Shown one piece after another: positions 15,858 to 26,400 of a DNA stretch of 48,548 nt; the first letter of the stretch is position 1; every line of letters begins with the position of its first letter. A program made the translations under genes and the position numbers. Below the pieces are notes generated by a model that did not search any database, had not been told where the DNA came from, and saw only the letters and a program-made list of their open reading frames with translations. Where the stretch lies: contig CAYJKL010000006.1 of the NCBI GenBank assembly GCA_964370755.1, positions 1 to 48,548 of the forward strand. The letters run 5' to 3'. Source of the DNA: CAKOSP01 sp964370755 (GTDB taxonomy: Bacteria > Bacillota_I > Bacilli_A > RF39 > UBA660).

Positions 15858-15877
15858 TATTATAGGAGATGATATAA

Positions 15878-16897
15878 ATGAAGAAGATAATTCAATACGG
15901 ATGCGGAAAAATGAGTACGTATACAATGAAATATGCAAAAGAAAAAGGATATGAAATAGTAGGCGCTATTGATGTAAATGAAGATATAGTTGGTACTACT
16001 TTAGAAGGAGTTGTTGTTACACATGTTAATGATGCTGAAAGGTTAATTAAAGAAACTAACCCTGATATAGTACTAGTAACTACGATGAGTTTACTAGCTG
16101 ATTGTGAAAACGCTTTAATGCTTTGTGCTAAATGTGGTGTAAATGCACTTACTATTTGTGAGGAAGCATTTTATCCTTATAATTCTAATCCAGTACTTGC
16201 TAATAAAATTAATGATTTAGCTGTAGCAAATAACTGCACGATAACTGGTACAGGGTATCAAGATGCTTTTTGGGGTAATTTAGTTACTACTTTAATGGGA
16301 GCAACTCAAAAGATTACTAAAGTTGTAGGAAGTAGTTCATATAATGTAGAAGACTATGGTATAGCTCTTGCTAAAGCTCATGGAGCTGGTTTATCTAAAG
16401 AAGATTTTGATAAAGAAGTTGCTAGTGCAGATAATATTAGTAAAGAAGAAAGAAATAATTTAATTGAAAGTGGTAAATTTTTACCAAGTTATATGTGGAA
16501 TGTAAATGGATGGATGTGTGATAAACTAGGGTTAACTGTTGTAGATCAAACACAAAAATGTATTCCAACATTTCATGAAACAGATATCAATTCTAGTACG
16601 CTTGATATGGTAATTAAAACTGGTGATTGTACTGGTATGAGAGCAGTTGTTACTACTACTACAAAAGAAGGTATTACTTTTGAAACTGAGTGTGTAGGTA
16701 AAGTATACTCAAGTAACGATTTTGATACAAATAGATGGACAATTGAAGGGGAACCTTCTACAAGTTTAGTTATTGATAAACCAAATACAGTAGAACTTAC
16801 TTGTGCTACTATGGTTAATAGAATTCCTGATGTAATTGATTCTAAATCTGGTTTTATTCCAACTAGTCAAATGGGAGAACTTAAATTTACTAAGTAA
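15878..16897 (+). CDS. 2,4-diaminopentanoate dehydrogenase-like oxidoreductase (DapB-type Rossmann fold)
   Basis: A 339-aa protein with an N-terminal NAD(P)-binding motif GCGKMSTYTMKYA, AIDVNEDIVGT, VLVTTMS and EEAFYPYN, then TITGTGYQDAFWG and, near the C-terminus, MVNRIPDVIDSKSGF. This arrangement follows the Ord family (2,4-diaminopentanoate dehydrogenase of clostridial ornithine fermentation), which is related to dihydrodipicolinate reductase. The other ornithine or lysine fermentation genes are not nearby, so the actual substrate may be another amino or keto acid. Strong SD. It is flanked by its own promoter and terminator, so it appears monocistronic. Confidence 0.72.
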   Translation: MKKIIQYGCGKMSTYTMKYAKEKGYEIVGAIDVNEDIVGTTLEGVVVTHVNDAERLIKETNPDIVLVTTMSLLADCENALMLCAKCGVNALTICEEAFYPYNSNPVLANKINDLAVANNCTITGTGYQDAFWGNLVTTLMGATQKITKVVGSSSYNVEDYGIALAKAHGAGLSKEDFDKEVASADNISKEERNNLIESGKFLPSYMWNVNGWMCDKLGLTVVDQTQKCIPTFHETDINSSTLDMVIKTGDCTGMRAVVTTTTKEGITFETECVGKVYSSNDFDTNRWTIEGEPSTSLVIDKPNTVELTCATMVNRIPDVIDSKSGFIPTSQMGELKFTK

Positions 16898-16906
16898 AAT
16901 AAATTT

Positions 16907-16928
16907 AAAGAGTACATATGCTCTTTTT
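16907..16928 (+). terminator. Terminator after the Ord-like gene
   Basis: AAAGAG (16907-16912) pairs with CTCTTT (16921-16926), extendable by a T-G pair; T-rich tail. Confidence 0.65.
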
Positions 16929-16937
16929 ATTTGTTCG

Positions 16938-16946
16938 TGATATAAT
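16938..16946 (+). promoter_or_regulatory. Extended -10 promoter of the DUF362 gene
   Basis: TGaTATAAT (16938-16946), a perfect extended -10; SD AGAGGA at 16957-16962 before the ATG at 16968. Confidence 0.6.
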
Positions 16947-16967
16947 AAATATAGAAAAGAGGATTTT

Positions 16968-17987
16968 ATGAGTAATGTATATTTTAAAAGATTAAATAAT
17001 TTAGATGATAGTATAAATGATGTTGTTTATGAGATGATAAAAAAAGTAGTTAAAGAAGAAAATGTTAAATTGAGTAATGTTGTACCTCTTAAAGTACATT
17101 TTGGTGAAAAAGGTAATGTTACTTTTTTAAAACCTGAATTTATGAATGGAATTAAAAAGTATTTAAAAGATGAAAATATTTCTTCTTGTTATATGGATAC
17201 TAATGTTTTATATAAGGGTTCTAGAACTATTACTAAGGATCATTTGAAAACTGCTGAGGATCATGGTTTTACAGATTTAGATGTAATTATTGCTGATGGT
17301 GATGATGAAAATATGTATAATGAAATTGAAGTTAATCTTAAACATTTTGATAAATGTAAAATAGGTTATAAATATAAAGATTATAATAATTTTATGATTG
17401 TTTCACATTTTAAAGGTCATGGTATGGCAGGCTTTGGTGGAGCTATAAAACAGCTTGCTATGGGATTTGCATCTCGTGGTGGGAAACTTCATCAACATTC
17501 CGAAAGTATTCCAGTAATTAAAGAAGATGTATGTATTGGGTGTTCTAAATGTGCAAAAATTTGTCCAGTAGATGCAATTACTGTTAATAATAAAGCTGTA
17601 ATAGATGCTAGTTTATGTGTTGGGTGTGCATCATGTTCTGTTGCTTGCCCAGTAAATGCAATTACAAATAGTTGGAAAGTTTCTAACTTCCATGAAAAAC
17701 TTGCTGAGTATGCTTATGCTGCTACTAGAGGTAAAGAAAATATTTATATTCAGTATGCATTTGATATTACTGAAGACTGTGATTGTCATGGTGGTGTAAT
17801 GCATCCTATAGCAAAAAATATTGGTGTATTTGTTTCAACTGATCCAGTTTCTATTGATAAAGCAACATATGATATATTTGATAAAGAGAATCCAGGTCAT
17901 AAATTTGATACTGCTGTTATTACACTTAAACATGCAAATGAAATTAAACTTGGAAGTTTAGATTATAATATTATAACAATCGAGTAA
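16968..17987 (+). CDS. DUF362 protein with two [4Fe-4S] ferredoxin motifs
   Basis: A 339-aa cytoplasmic protein. The N-terminal DUF362 part contains KVHFGEKGN and FKGHGMAGFGGAIKQLAMG, the usual DUF362 signatures. Two bacterial-ferredoxin motifs follow, CIGCSKCAKICP near residue 189 and CVGCASCSVACP near 217, each able to bind one [4Fe-4S] cluster. A C-terminal DUF362 segment with FVSTDPVSIDKATYDI closes the protein. Members are common in anaerobes and are thought to take part in electron transfer or cofactor maturation, but no reaction is established. Monocistronic, with its own promoter and terminator. Confidence 0.88.
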   Translation: MSNVYFKRLNNLDDSINDVVYEMIKKVVKEENVKLSNVVPLKVHFGEKGNVTFLKPEFMNGIKKYLKDENISSCYMDTNVLYKGSRTITKDHLKTAEDHGFTDLDVIIADGDDENMYNEIEVNLKHFDKCKIGYKYKDYNNFMIVSHFKGHGMAGFGGAIKQLAMGFASRGGKLHQHSESIPVIKEDVCIGCSKCAKICPVDAITVNNKAVIDASLCVGCASCSVACPVNAITNSWKVSNFHEKLAEYAYAATRGKENIYIQYAFDITEDCDCHGGVMHPIAKNIGVFVSTDPVSIDKATYDIFDKENPGHKFDTAVITLKHANEIKLGSLDYNIITIE

Positions 17988-18002
17988 TTCGGTTGTTTTT
18001 TT
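17975..18002 (+). terminator. Terminator of the DUF362 gene, overlapping the next promoter
   Basis: AACAATCGA (17975-17983) pairs with TCGGTTGTT (17989-17997) with one G-U; T7 tail at 17996-18002. The -35 of the next gene lies in this right arm. Confidence 0.8.
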
Positions 18003-18021
18003 GTGTTTTGTTTGATACAAT
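17993..18021 (+). promoter_or_regulatory. Promoter predicting a leaderless mRNA for the U32 gene
   Basis: TTGTTT (17993-17998), 17 nt, TACAAT (18016-18021) with extended TG (18013-18014). The expected +1 is 18028, the A of the start codon. Confidence 0.55.
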
Positions 18022-18027
18022 AAGGCT

Positions 18028-20226
18028 ATGAAAAAAGAATTATTATGTCCTGTGGGTAGTATAGATGCTGCTCATGCTGCTATACATAACGGAGCAGATG
18101 CTATATACCTAGGTGGAAAAGATTTTGGCGCTAGAGCTTTTGCTGAAAATTTTTCTGATGAACAAATTATTAATGTAATTAAAGAGGCTCATTTATATGG
18201 TGTTAAAGTTTATGTTACTGTTAATACTTTAATAGGTGATTCTGATTTTGACTTGGCACTAGAATTTATTGATTTGCTTTTTAAAAATGCAGTTGACGCT
18301 ATTATTTTACAAGATATAGGTCTTAGTTTAGTAGTAAAAAAATTATATCCTGCCTTAGAACTTCATGCTTCAACTCAAATGCATAATTTAGATAATTTTA
18401 GTGCATTATTTCTCTCGAATTTAGGTTTTAAAAGAATTGTAGTTGCTAGAGAACTTACTCTTGATGAAATAAATAAACTTGATACAAATTTAGAAATTGA
18501 AGCATTTATTCATGGAGCAATTTGTATGAGTTATTCTGGTGCGTGCCTCCTTTCTAGTATGGCAATGAATAGGAGTGGTAATAAAGGTGCTTGTTCTCAG
18601 CTTTGCCGTATGCCTTATAAATTTTATATTAATGATGAAATAGTTCCTAAGACTGGTAAATATTTACTAAGTCCTAAAGATTTAAACACAACTAGTATTT
18701 TTAGTGATATTATGAATAGTAAAGTTACATCGTTAAAAATAGAAGGAAGAATGAAATCTAAAGAGTATGTTGCAGTAGTTACTAGAATGTATCGTAAACT
18801 TATTGATGGGTTTTATAATAATGAAAAAGTTGATGTAAGTATTGAAGAAAAAGCTCTTGAGCAGCTATTTAATAGAGGATATGGTACAGGTCATTTATTA
18901 TCACATGACAACCTTATTAATAGTCATAGAGGAAATCATAAAGGTATTAAAATAGGTGAAGTAATTAATATTACGGATAATAATATTACAATTAAACTTA
19001 GTGATTCACTTCACGTTGGAGATGGAATTAAATTTGATAAAAGTGATAAAGGTACTAGTGTATTTAATATTTATAAAAATAGAGAGATAATTAAAGAAGG
19101 CGTAGCTGGAGATATTGTTAATATTCCAAATAAAGTTAAACTTGAAGAGAATGATATAGTACTTAAAACTGTAGATGTAAGACTTAATAAATCACTTGAA
19201 AATTATAATGAAAAAAAGATTCCAGTTACAATTAATATTACTGCTAAAAAGGGAAGTAATTTAGTATTTGAAGTTATTTGTGGTGATGATTATATAAAAC
19301 GTGAAGGTCCACTTGTTGATAATGCTTTAAATAAAGAGATTACTGAAGATGATATCCGTGAAAAAGTTACTAAACTTGGTGGAACCGCATTTGAAGCCAC
19401 TCATGTAGAGATTATTAAAGATGATAATATTTTTATTCCATTATCTGGGTTAAATAATTTAAGAAGAGAAATTTTTGAAAGTTTAACTGAAACGAGACAA
19501 ATGGAAAATATTACTTATTTTAAAGAAGATGTTAAATATAATTTTACTGAAACTCATCAAGATGAAGAACTTAGTATATATGTAAGAACTAGTGAGCAAC
19601 TTGATTTAACTAGAAAATATCCAGTTAAAAGATATTACACAAATAATTATGAATTATATAAAGAAAACCAAGATTTAAATATATATTATGAAGTTAATAT
19701 TAATGAAGATAAAGAGTTTGAAAATGATAAACTTCTAATTAATTCTACTAGTGATTTAATTAAATATAAAGGAAATGATTTAGTACTTAATTATAGTATG
19801 AATGTTTATAATAGTTATGCTCTTGAATATTTTAAAGATTATGGTATTACAAATTATTCTGCTGAACTTAAACTTGATGAATTAAAAAAGATTAATAGAA
19901 AAATAATTGGCGCTGGAGAACTTTTAATATATGGTAAAGTTAAAGTTATGACAATGAAACATTGTTTACTTTATAATAAACCAATATGTGAAACTTGTAA
20001 GTATAAAAATAGTAAAAGATATTTGGAAGACAGTTTTGAAAGAAAATATTGTGTTACTTGTAATAATGGAGTGAACTATTTATACGACTATAAAGATTGT
20101 CTTAAAATAAGAGATTTAAAAGAACTTAAATTTATTGGAATTAAAAGATTTAGAATTGATTTATTTGATGAAAATGAAAAGCAAATTATTAATATAATGA
20201 ATGAATATTTTGATACCAATAATTAA
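18028..20226 (+). CDS. U32 peptidase-family protein, likely RNA C/U hydroxylation factor (RlhA/TrhP-like)
   Basis: A 732-aa protein beginning MKKELLCPVGSIDAAHAAI, with NGADAIYLGG, KVYVTVNTL, LHASTQMHN, AFIHGAICMSYSGACLLSS and RSGNKGACSQLCR, then SPKDLN and LKIEGRMKS. These are signatures of U32 proteins; the Cys set (MSYSGAC, GACSQLC) may bind Fe-S. The long form with an added C-terminal region resembles RlhA of E. coli, which makes 5-hydroxycytidine in 23S rRNA, and TrhP, which acts on tRNA wobble uridine. A further Cys group (CETCKYKN and YCVTCNNG) lies near residues 655-690. Which RNA is targeted is not decidable here. The start lacks an SD; see the leaderless finding. Confidence 0.85.
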   Translation: MKKELLCPVGSIDAAHAAIHNGADAIYLGGKDFGARAFAENFSDEQIINVIKEAHLYGVKVYVTVNTLIGDSDFDLALEFIDLLFKNAVDAIILQDIGLSLVVKKLYPALELHASTQMHNLDNFSALFLSNLGFKRIVVARELTLDEINKLDTNLEIEAFIHGAICMSYSGACLLSSMAMNRSGNKGACSQLCRMPYKFYINDEIVPKTGKYLLSPKDLNTTSIFSDIMNSKVTSLKIEGRMKSKEYVAVVTRMYRKLIDGFYNNEKVDVSIEEKALEQLFNRGYGTGHLLSHDNLINSHRGNHKGIKIGEVINITDNNITIKLSDSLHVGDGIKFDKSDKGTSVFNIYKNREIIKEGVAGDIVNIPNKVKLEENDIVLKTVDVRLNKSLENYNEKKIPVTINITAKKGSNLVFEVICGDDYIKREGPLVDNALNKEITEDDIREKVTKLGGTAFEATHVEIIKDDNIFIPLSGLNNLRREIFESLTETRQMENITYFKEDVKYNFTETHQDEELSIYVRTSEQLDLTRKYPVKRYYTNNYELYKENQDLNIYYEVNINEDKEFENDKLLINSTSDLIKYKGNDLVLNYSMNVYNSYALEYFKDYGITNYSAELKLDELKKINRKIIGAGELLIYGKVKVMTMKHCLLYNKPICETCKYKNSKRYLEDSFERKYCVTCNNGVNYLYDYKDCLKIRDLKELKFIGIKRFRIDLFDENEKQIINIMNEYFDTNN

Positions 20227-20262
20227 CATGTAATATAAGTAACCAAGTAGTATAAAACTACA

Positions 20263-20268
20263 TATAAT
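20263..20268 (+). promoter_or_regulatory. Possible -10 box of the 27-aa micro-ORF
   Basis: CATATAAT (20261-20268) contains a perfect TATAAT and is also close to the sigma-E -10 CATACAAT. Predicted start about 20275. Confidence 0.35.
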
Positions 20269-20283
20269 GTAAAGAATAGTAGT

Positions 20284-20367
20284 ATGAAAGATAATGTTAA
20301 AATATTTTGTATCGCTTTTATAATCGTACTTATTGTAAGTTTATCTTATACTTTTTTCTTTAAGTAA
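20284..20367 (+). CDS. Possible 27-aa membrane micro-protein
   Basis: An ATG at 20284 opens 27 codons giving MKDNVKIF, then a single hydrophobic helix CIAFIIVLIVSLSYTFFF ending in Lys. A -10-like box lies just upstream and a strong terminator directly downstream, so it forms a self-contained unit. The SD is poor (AAAGAATAG). Such one-helix peptides are common in Firmicutes but can also be chance. I do not assign a function. Confidence 0.4.
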   Translation: MKDNVKIFCIAFIIVLIVSLSYTFFFK

Positions 20368-20402
20368 AAAAAACCAAAGATATTAAATCTCTGGTTTTTT
20401 TA
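20366..20402. terminator. Bidirectional terminator
   Basis: AAACCAAAGAT (20371-20381) pairs with ATCTCTGGTTT (20387-20397) with one A-C mismatch; A8 on the left and T8 on the right. Serves the micro-ORF and the convergent membrane gene. Confidence 0.8.
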
Positions 20403-21074
20403 GTCTCTAATTAAATTTACAAAATATTTATTTAAAAATTCATCTGTATAATGTTTATCACAAAATTCTTCAAGCGTATTTGAAGGGGGTAGACCTTCCA
20501 TTCTTTCTGTTTGTCTGTAGACTGCAACACTTGATATAAAACAGTTGATTGTCATGAATATAAGTAAAGAGTAAAATAATACATTTCCAGCTTTAAGTTC
20601 TAATTTTTCAATGTGTTTTGAAAAAAATGGATAAATATATTCAACTAATAATACTCCTAGAACTCCAAAAAATGCTGCATATAATAAATTAGTTCTTCCG
20701 TTTATATTAAGAAAATGATCTGAGTAATCCCAAGATACTGCACTAAACATTCTCTCTTGAAATAAACTAGCAAGAAATTCCATACTTCCACCAATTATTG
20801 TGGCAATTATAAAGGTCACCCAAATTGGTCTTTTTTTTCTGCATAAAATAAGAGTTATGAAAGCTGCTCCAAAACCATATACTGGATTAAATGGCCCGTA
20901 AATAACACCTCTGTGAAGTCTCCAACTTTTATCATCCATATCTAAAATTAATCTTTTTACAAACAAATACGATTCTTCCCAAAGTACACCAATTAAACAT
21001 CCTATCATAAATATAAAGAATATTTTTTTAAAACATATGCCTTCAGCAAATTTCTTTTTTTTGATTTTTGTCAT
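20400..21074 (-). CDS. CmpB-like putative ABC transporter type IV membrane protein
   Basis: A 224-aa multi-pass membrane protein. Landmarks: FMIGCLIGVLWEES, HRGVIYGPFNPVYGFGAA, IGGSMEFLASLFQE, VSWDYSDHFLNINGRTN and FFGVLGVLLVEYIYPFF. This is the pattern of the CmpB/putative ABC-transporter type IV family (GxxYGPFxPxYGxG, EYxxS, WDYSxxxLNxxGR). Five to six membrane helices can be drawn. No ATPase gene is next to it, so a role in transport is by family name only. It is convergent with the preceding unit and divergent from addB. Confidence 0.85.
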   Translation of the reverse strand: MTKIKKKKFAEGICFKKIFFIFMIGCLIGVLWEESYLFVKRLILDMDDKSWRLHRGVIYGPFNPVYGFGAAFITLILCRKKRPIWVTFIIATIIGGSMEFLASLFQERMFSAVSWDYSDHFLNINGRTNLLYAAFFGVLGVLLVEYIYPFFSKHIEKLELKAGNVLFYSLLIFMTINCFISSVAVYRQTERMEGLPPSNTLEEFCDKHYTDEFLNKYFVNLIRD

Positions 21075-21166
21075 TTTTACACCACGCCTATGATAACAGT
21101 ATATCTTATTTTTATAAAAAAAACAATAATCTTATGATATACTTATATTACAGTTTAGGAGAGGTT
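21035..21166. promoter_or_regulatory. Divergent control region CmpB-like / addB
   Basis: The rightward promoter is an extended -10, TGaTATACT (21135-21143), with SD AGGAGAGG (21157-21164) for addB. The leftward gene has an SD-like GGTGTAAAA. No operator repeats are evident. Confidence 0.4.
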
Positions 21167-23422
21167 ATGAATTATCAAGATTATGATTTAATTATTACAA
21201 CAAATTATGTAAAAAAGGAACTTTTAAAGAAGATAAGTAGAGAAAAAATTATTTCTAAAGTAAAAATTATTACTAAAAGTGAGCTTAGTAATATGCTATT
21301 TGAAATTGATAGGAATAAATCAATAATTTTTTTGGTAGAAAAATATAATTATTCATATGAACATGCTAAAGTAGTATTAAAAAATATATTTTATAAAGGA
21401 AACAAACTTAATCATATATTTGATGATTTACTTTCAAATAATCTTGTGAGAATTAATGATTCATATATATTAATGTTAAAAAAAGTTCTACTTTTAAATG
21501 TTTTTCTTGATGACTTTTATAAAAACTTATTTACAAATGCAGTTTTTGAGGATACTAGTTATGAAAAAATATATAGTCATGATATATATGAATATAAAAA
21601 TATATTTGATGAAGTTACTAGCCTTGCTTTTAAAATTTTAAAATTAAACTTAACTGATTATTCCAATGTGAAAATAGTAAATGCAGGGGACGATTATAAA
21701 CCAGTTTTAAAGAAGATATTTAAAATGTTTAATATCCCAGTAAATTTAGATGAAAAAAATAGTATATACAAAATGAAAACATGTACTGATTTTTTGATTA
21801 ACTTGAAATTATGTAAAGATATAACGCTAGCGCTTGAAAATTTAGATAATGATTTAGTATATGATAAAATAATTAATTATTTGAATAGTAATGACTTTGA
21901 TGAAATAAATGATTTATCAATTAAAATTATAGAAGATGATTTAAAATCAGTTAGTTTAACTAGTGATAAAATAAAAAATGCTGTAGATTTAATAAATTTA
22001 GAAGATGTTATATCAGATAATAAGTATTATTTTATAGTAGGGTTTAATGAAGGAAGTATTCCAACGTATTATAAAGATGAAGATTATTACAGTGATAAGG
22101 ATAAAGAAACACTTGGTTTATTTACTAGTTTAAATAAAAATATTAATTTTAAAAAACAGTTTGAGAGAGTTTACTTTTCTACTAAAAATCTAAATATTTC
22201 ATATAAACTAAAAACTAGTTTCACAAGATTTACTCCATCATACTATATTAATGAATATAACTTAAATGTTATTAATGAATTTAAAAATGATTATTCATAT
22301 AGTACTTTGTTTAATAAAATAACTTTGGCTAGATATATCGATGATTTAACTAAGTTTGGAGAAAAACATAACGATTTAGATTTGCTTTATACGAGTTATG
22401 ATTTAAGGTATTTGGATTATGATAATAGTTTTAGTGGAATAAATAATGAACTTTATAATAGTCTAAATGAAGAAATTACTTTGTCTTATTCAAGTGTTAA
22501 AGATTATTACGAATGTGGTTTTAAGTATTATGTAAGCAAGGTTTTAAAACTTAATTTAATGGAAGAAAGTCTTGCTATTATAATTGGTAATGCTTTTCAT
22601 TTTGTTTTGTCTAAAATGTATCAAGATGATTTTAATTTTGATGATGCTTATGAAGAGAGTTTTAAAGAATGTGATTTATCAAATAAAGATTTATTATTTA
22701 AAGATATTTTAAAATCTGAGTTAAAACTTGTTATAGATTATATTATAGATTTTGAAACTGTTACTAGTTTAAAAGAAAATATACTTGAAGAAGGCGTGAC
22801 TGTTCAAGATGTAATACCTGGTAAAGTTAAATTATATGGAATTATTGATAAATTTAAGATTAATAATGAGAAAAATATTGGGATTGTAGTTGATTATAAA
22901 ACTGGAAGTGTTTCATCAAATTTAGCTAATGTTAATCATGGATTTAATTTACAGCTTCCTATATATATTTATTTAGCAAAAAATGCAAAGCCTAATCTTA
23001 AAATAGGAGGTTTTTATTTGCAAAAGGTGCTTAGTAGTTTATCACTAGATGAAGATGTTTCTAAAAAATTAGATAAATTTAAACTTGATGGCTATAGTAC
23101 TAATGATGAAGATGTTTTAAGAGAAATAGATTCTGGATATGCTGGTAGTAGGTTTATTAAATCTATGAAATTATCAAATAATGGTTTTAGTACATATGCT
23201 AAAGTTTTAGATGAATTTAATATAGATAAACTTAGTGATATTGCTTATGATAAAGTAAAGAGTGCTGCTAAAAGTATTGTAGATGGAAAGTTTGATATTA
23301 ATCCTAAAAAGATTAGTGGAAAAAATGTTTCATGTGAGTTTTGTAAATATAAAGATTTATGTTTTATGAAAGAAGAAAATGTAGTGGAACTAGAAAATAC
23401 ACCACTTAAAGATATATTATAA
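21167..23422 (+). CDS. addB: AddB-type helicase-nuclease subunit (compact)
   Basis: Subunit of the AddAB enzyme that resects double-strand breaks. The ATG at 21167 follows a strong SD; an in-frame ATG at 21068 would sit over the divergent gene and promoter. The 751-aa product keeps the helicase-like part with IVGFNEGSIPT and the C-terminal PD-(D/E)XK nuclease: IIGNAFHFVLSKM, VVDYKTGSVSS and QLPIYIYLA. Four cysteines for the AddB Fe-S cluster are in place: one in YYECGFKYYV near residue 450 and three in CEFCKYKDLC near 722-731. It is about one third shorter than B. subtilis AddB (about 1170 aa), and no clear Walker A is seen at the N-terminus. addA follows 9 nt later. Confidence 0.85.
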   Translation: MNYQDYDLIITTNYVKKELLKKISREKIISKVKIITKSELSNMLFEIDRNKSIIFLVEKYNYSYEHAKVVLKNIFYKGNKLNHIFDDLLSNNLVRINDSYILMLKKVLLLNVFLDDFYKNLFTNAVFEDTSYEKIYSHDIYEYKNIFDEVTSLAFKILKLNLTDYSNVKIVNAGDDYKPVLKKIFKMFNIPVNLDEKNSIYKMKTCTDFLINLKLCKDITLALENLDNDLVYDKIINYLNSNDFDEINDLSIKIIEDDLKSVSLTSDKIKNAVDLINLEDVISDNKYYFIVGFNEGSIPTYYKDEDYYSDKDKETLGLFTSLNKNINFKKQFERVYFSTKNLNISYKLKTSFTRFTPSYYINEYNLNVINEFKNDYSYSTLFNKITLARYIDDLTKFGEKHNDLDLLYTSYDLRYLDYDNSFSGINNELYNSLNEEITLSYSSVKDYYECGFKYYVSKVLKLNLMEESLAIIIGNAFHFVLSKMYQDDFNFDDAYEESFKECDLSNKDLLFKDILKSELKLVIDYIIDFETVTSLKENILEEGVTVQDVIPGKVKLYGIIDKFKINNEKNIGIVVDYKTGSVSSNLANVNHGFNLQLPIYIYLAKNAKPNLKIGGFYLQKVLSSLSLDEDVSKKLDKFKLDGYSTNDEDVLREIDSGYAGSRFIKSMKLSNNGFSTYAKVLDEFNIDKLSDIAYDKVKSAAKSIVDGKFDINPKKISGKNVSCEFCKYKDLCFMKEENVVELENTPLKDIL

Positions 23423-23431
23423 GGAGGTTTT

Positions 23432-26400
23432 ATGCCAAGATTTACAAAAGAACAACAAGAAGCTATAGATAAAGAAGGTACTAATATACTTGTAAGTGCT
23501 GGAGCAGGCTCGGGTAAAACAGCAGTTTTATCACAAAGAGTACTTAGAAAAGTTAAAGAAGGAGTAAGTGTAGATGATTTACTTGTTTTAACATTTACTA
23601 ATGCAGCAGCTGCTGAAATGAAAGAGCGTATTAGAGATTTAATTAAAGAAGAAGGTAATTTAGAAGATCAAGTATTAAAAGTTGATTCTGCTTATATTAC
23701 TACATTTGATGCTTTTACTTTAAGTTTGGTTAAGAAATATCACTATCTAAAAGATTTACCTAAAAATATTAATATTTGTGATGCTAGTATATTGAGTTTA
23801 AAAAAAGAAGAAATTTTGGAAGGTATTTTAGAAGATTTATATAAAGAAAAAAGTGATATATTTGTAAGATTTATTAAAACATTCTTTGTTAAAGACGATA
23901 GAGCACTATTTGATTTTTTGCTAAGTTTGCAAAAAAGTTTGGATTTAATTTATGAAAGAGATAAGTTTTTAGAGGGTTATGAAGAAAATTATTTTGGAAT
24001 TAATAAATTAAAAGAATTAGAAAGTGAATATTTTGACTTTATAAAGAAAATTCATAATGATATTAAAATGTTTTATGATGATGTACTAAGAGCAGATGAA
24101 GAATATGCTTTTAAAATAAGCATTAATAGTTTAATAGAAAGTACTACGTATGAAAATATTAAAAAATATTTATGTGTTGAACTTCCTAGACTTCCAAGAG
24201 GTGCTAGCGAAGAACTTAAGTATGCTAAGGAAAATTTAAAAGAGGCAATAAAGACACTTGAGAAATATACGGTATATGACTCTTTAGAAGATTATGTTAA
24301 TGAATATTTAAGTACTAAAGATTTTGTTATGTGTTTACTTGATACTGCTAAAAAGTTTGATGATGAAGTAAAGAAAATGAAACTGGATGAAAATATTTTT
24401 GACTTTTTAGATATTGAGAAATTCGCAATAGATATTCTTAGAGAGAATGATGAAGTTAGAGAGTTTTATAAAGATAAGTTTAATGAAATTTTGATTGATG
24501 AGTATCAAGATACATCAGATATTCAAGAATATTTTACTAATTTGATTTCTAAAAATAATGTGTATATGGTTGGTGATATTAAGCAAAGTATTTATAGATT
24601 TAGAAATGCTAATCCAGATATATTTAAAGATAAATTTCTTTCTTATGGAGAACTTGTTGGTGGAGTTAGAATAGATCTTAATAAGAATTTTAGAAGTAGA
24701 GAAGAAGTATTAACTGATATTAATTTAATGTTTGATTATATTATGGATGTTCCTATAGGTGGTGCTAATTATAGAGATGAGCATAGACTTGTTTTTGGTA
24801 ATACTTCTTATAATGAGGATTTTGCAAATGGTCAAAATAATAATTTTGAAGTACTAAATTACAACTTAGAAAAAGAATATGAGTTTCCTAAAGAAGATGT
24901 TGAAATATTTAAAATTGCTGAAGATATAAAAGGAAAAGTAGAATCTGGATATATTGTTTTTGATAAAGAGGCTAAATGTAATAGACCTGCAACTTATAGT
25001 GATTTTGCAATTTTACTTGATAGAGGAACTTCATTTTTTCACTACAAAAAAATATTTGAGTTTTTAAATGTTCCACTTAGTATTTTAAAAGACGAATCTA
25101 TAAAAAGTGCTGAGCTTATAAAAATAATTAAAAATATTTTTCTTTTAATATCTAAAATATCTAAAAAGGAATATGATAAAGAATTTAAATATGTTTATGT
25201 AAGTGTATCTAGAAGTTTTTTAATTAATAATAATGATGATATTATTTATGAAACTGTTGTTAATAATAAATTTTATGAAACTAGTTTATTTAAAATTTGC
25301 CAAGATATATCTGATGATATAACTACTAAAACAATATATGAAATAATAGTAGATGTTATAGATAAGTTTAATGTTTATGAAAAAATTATATCTATAAAGA
25401 ATGTAGATAGTAATAATGTTATTTTAGAATATTTAGTAAACGTTGCTAAAGGAGTAAGTAATTTATATAATGTTGATGAGTTTATAAATTACTTTGATAA
25501 TATAATAAATGGAAAATTAGATTTAAAATACGAGTATAAAAAAGAAGATGAAGATGGGGTTAGTTTAATGACTATTCATAAATCAAAAGGTCTTGAGTTT
25601 CCGATTTGTTACTTTGCGGGCCTTGATAAACCTTTTAATATTCGTGAGCTTAGTGATAGATTTTTATTTAGTAATAAGTATGGAATTATTTTACCTGTTA
25701 GATCTGAATACTTGAAAAATACCTTTGTTAAAGATTTATATGTTAATAGTTATATACTTGATGAAATTAGTGAAAAATTAAGATTACTTTATGTAGCGCT
25801 TACTAGAGCAAAAGAGAAAATGATTTTTGTTATGAGTATAAAAAATGAAAAAGATTATGGTTTAGTTTCAGGAGTTGTTAATAACAATGATAGAATGAAA
25901 TATAGATCATTTGCTAGTGTTTTAGAATCTATTAATAAAGTTATTTTGCCTTATTCTAGTAATATTGATTTAGAGAACTTGTATATTACTAATGATTATA
26001 AATTTAGTGTTAAAAAAGATATTTCTGCAAATATTAATTTACAAAATGAAAAAATTAATGTTAAAGAAGATAAAACTTTATTTGAAACTACTTTGAAAAA
26101 AAGTTTTTCAAAAAGTACTACTAAATTAATTGATAAAAAGTCTAAAAAATATATTGAAGAAGGCCTTTATTTTCATAGTATTTTAGAAAATTTAGATTTT
26201 AAAAATCCTAATTTTGATAATATAAAAGACAATTATAGAAATATAATTAGTAAATTTTTAAGGCTTGATATTCTTAAAAGTTATAAAAAAGTTTATAAAG
26301 AATATGAATTTATTTATTTTAAAGATAACAATGAGATGCATGGTATTATTGATTTACTTCTTGAAAAAGATGATAAGTTTGTAATAATTGATTATAAACT

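Noticed and set aside
21068..21166. Longer start for addB
   Set aside because: It runs over the divergent gene's start and the addB promoter; the strong SD supports 21167.
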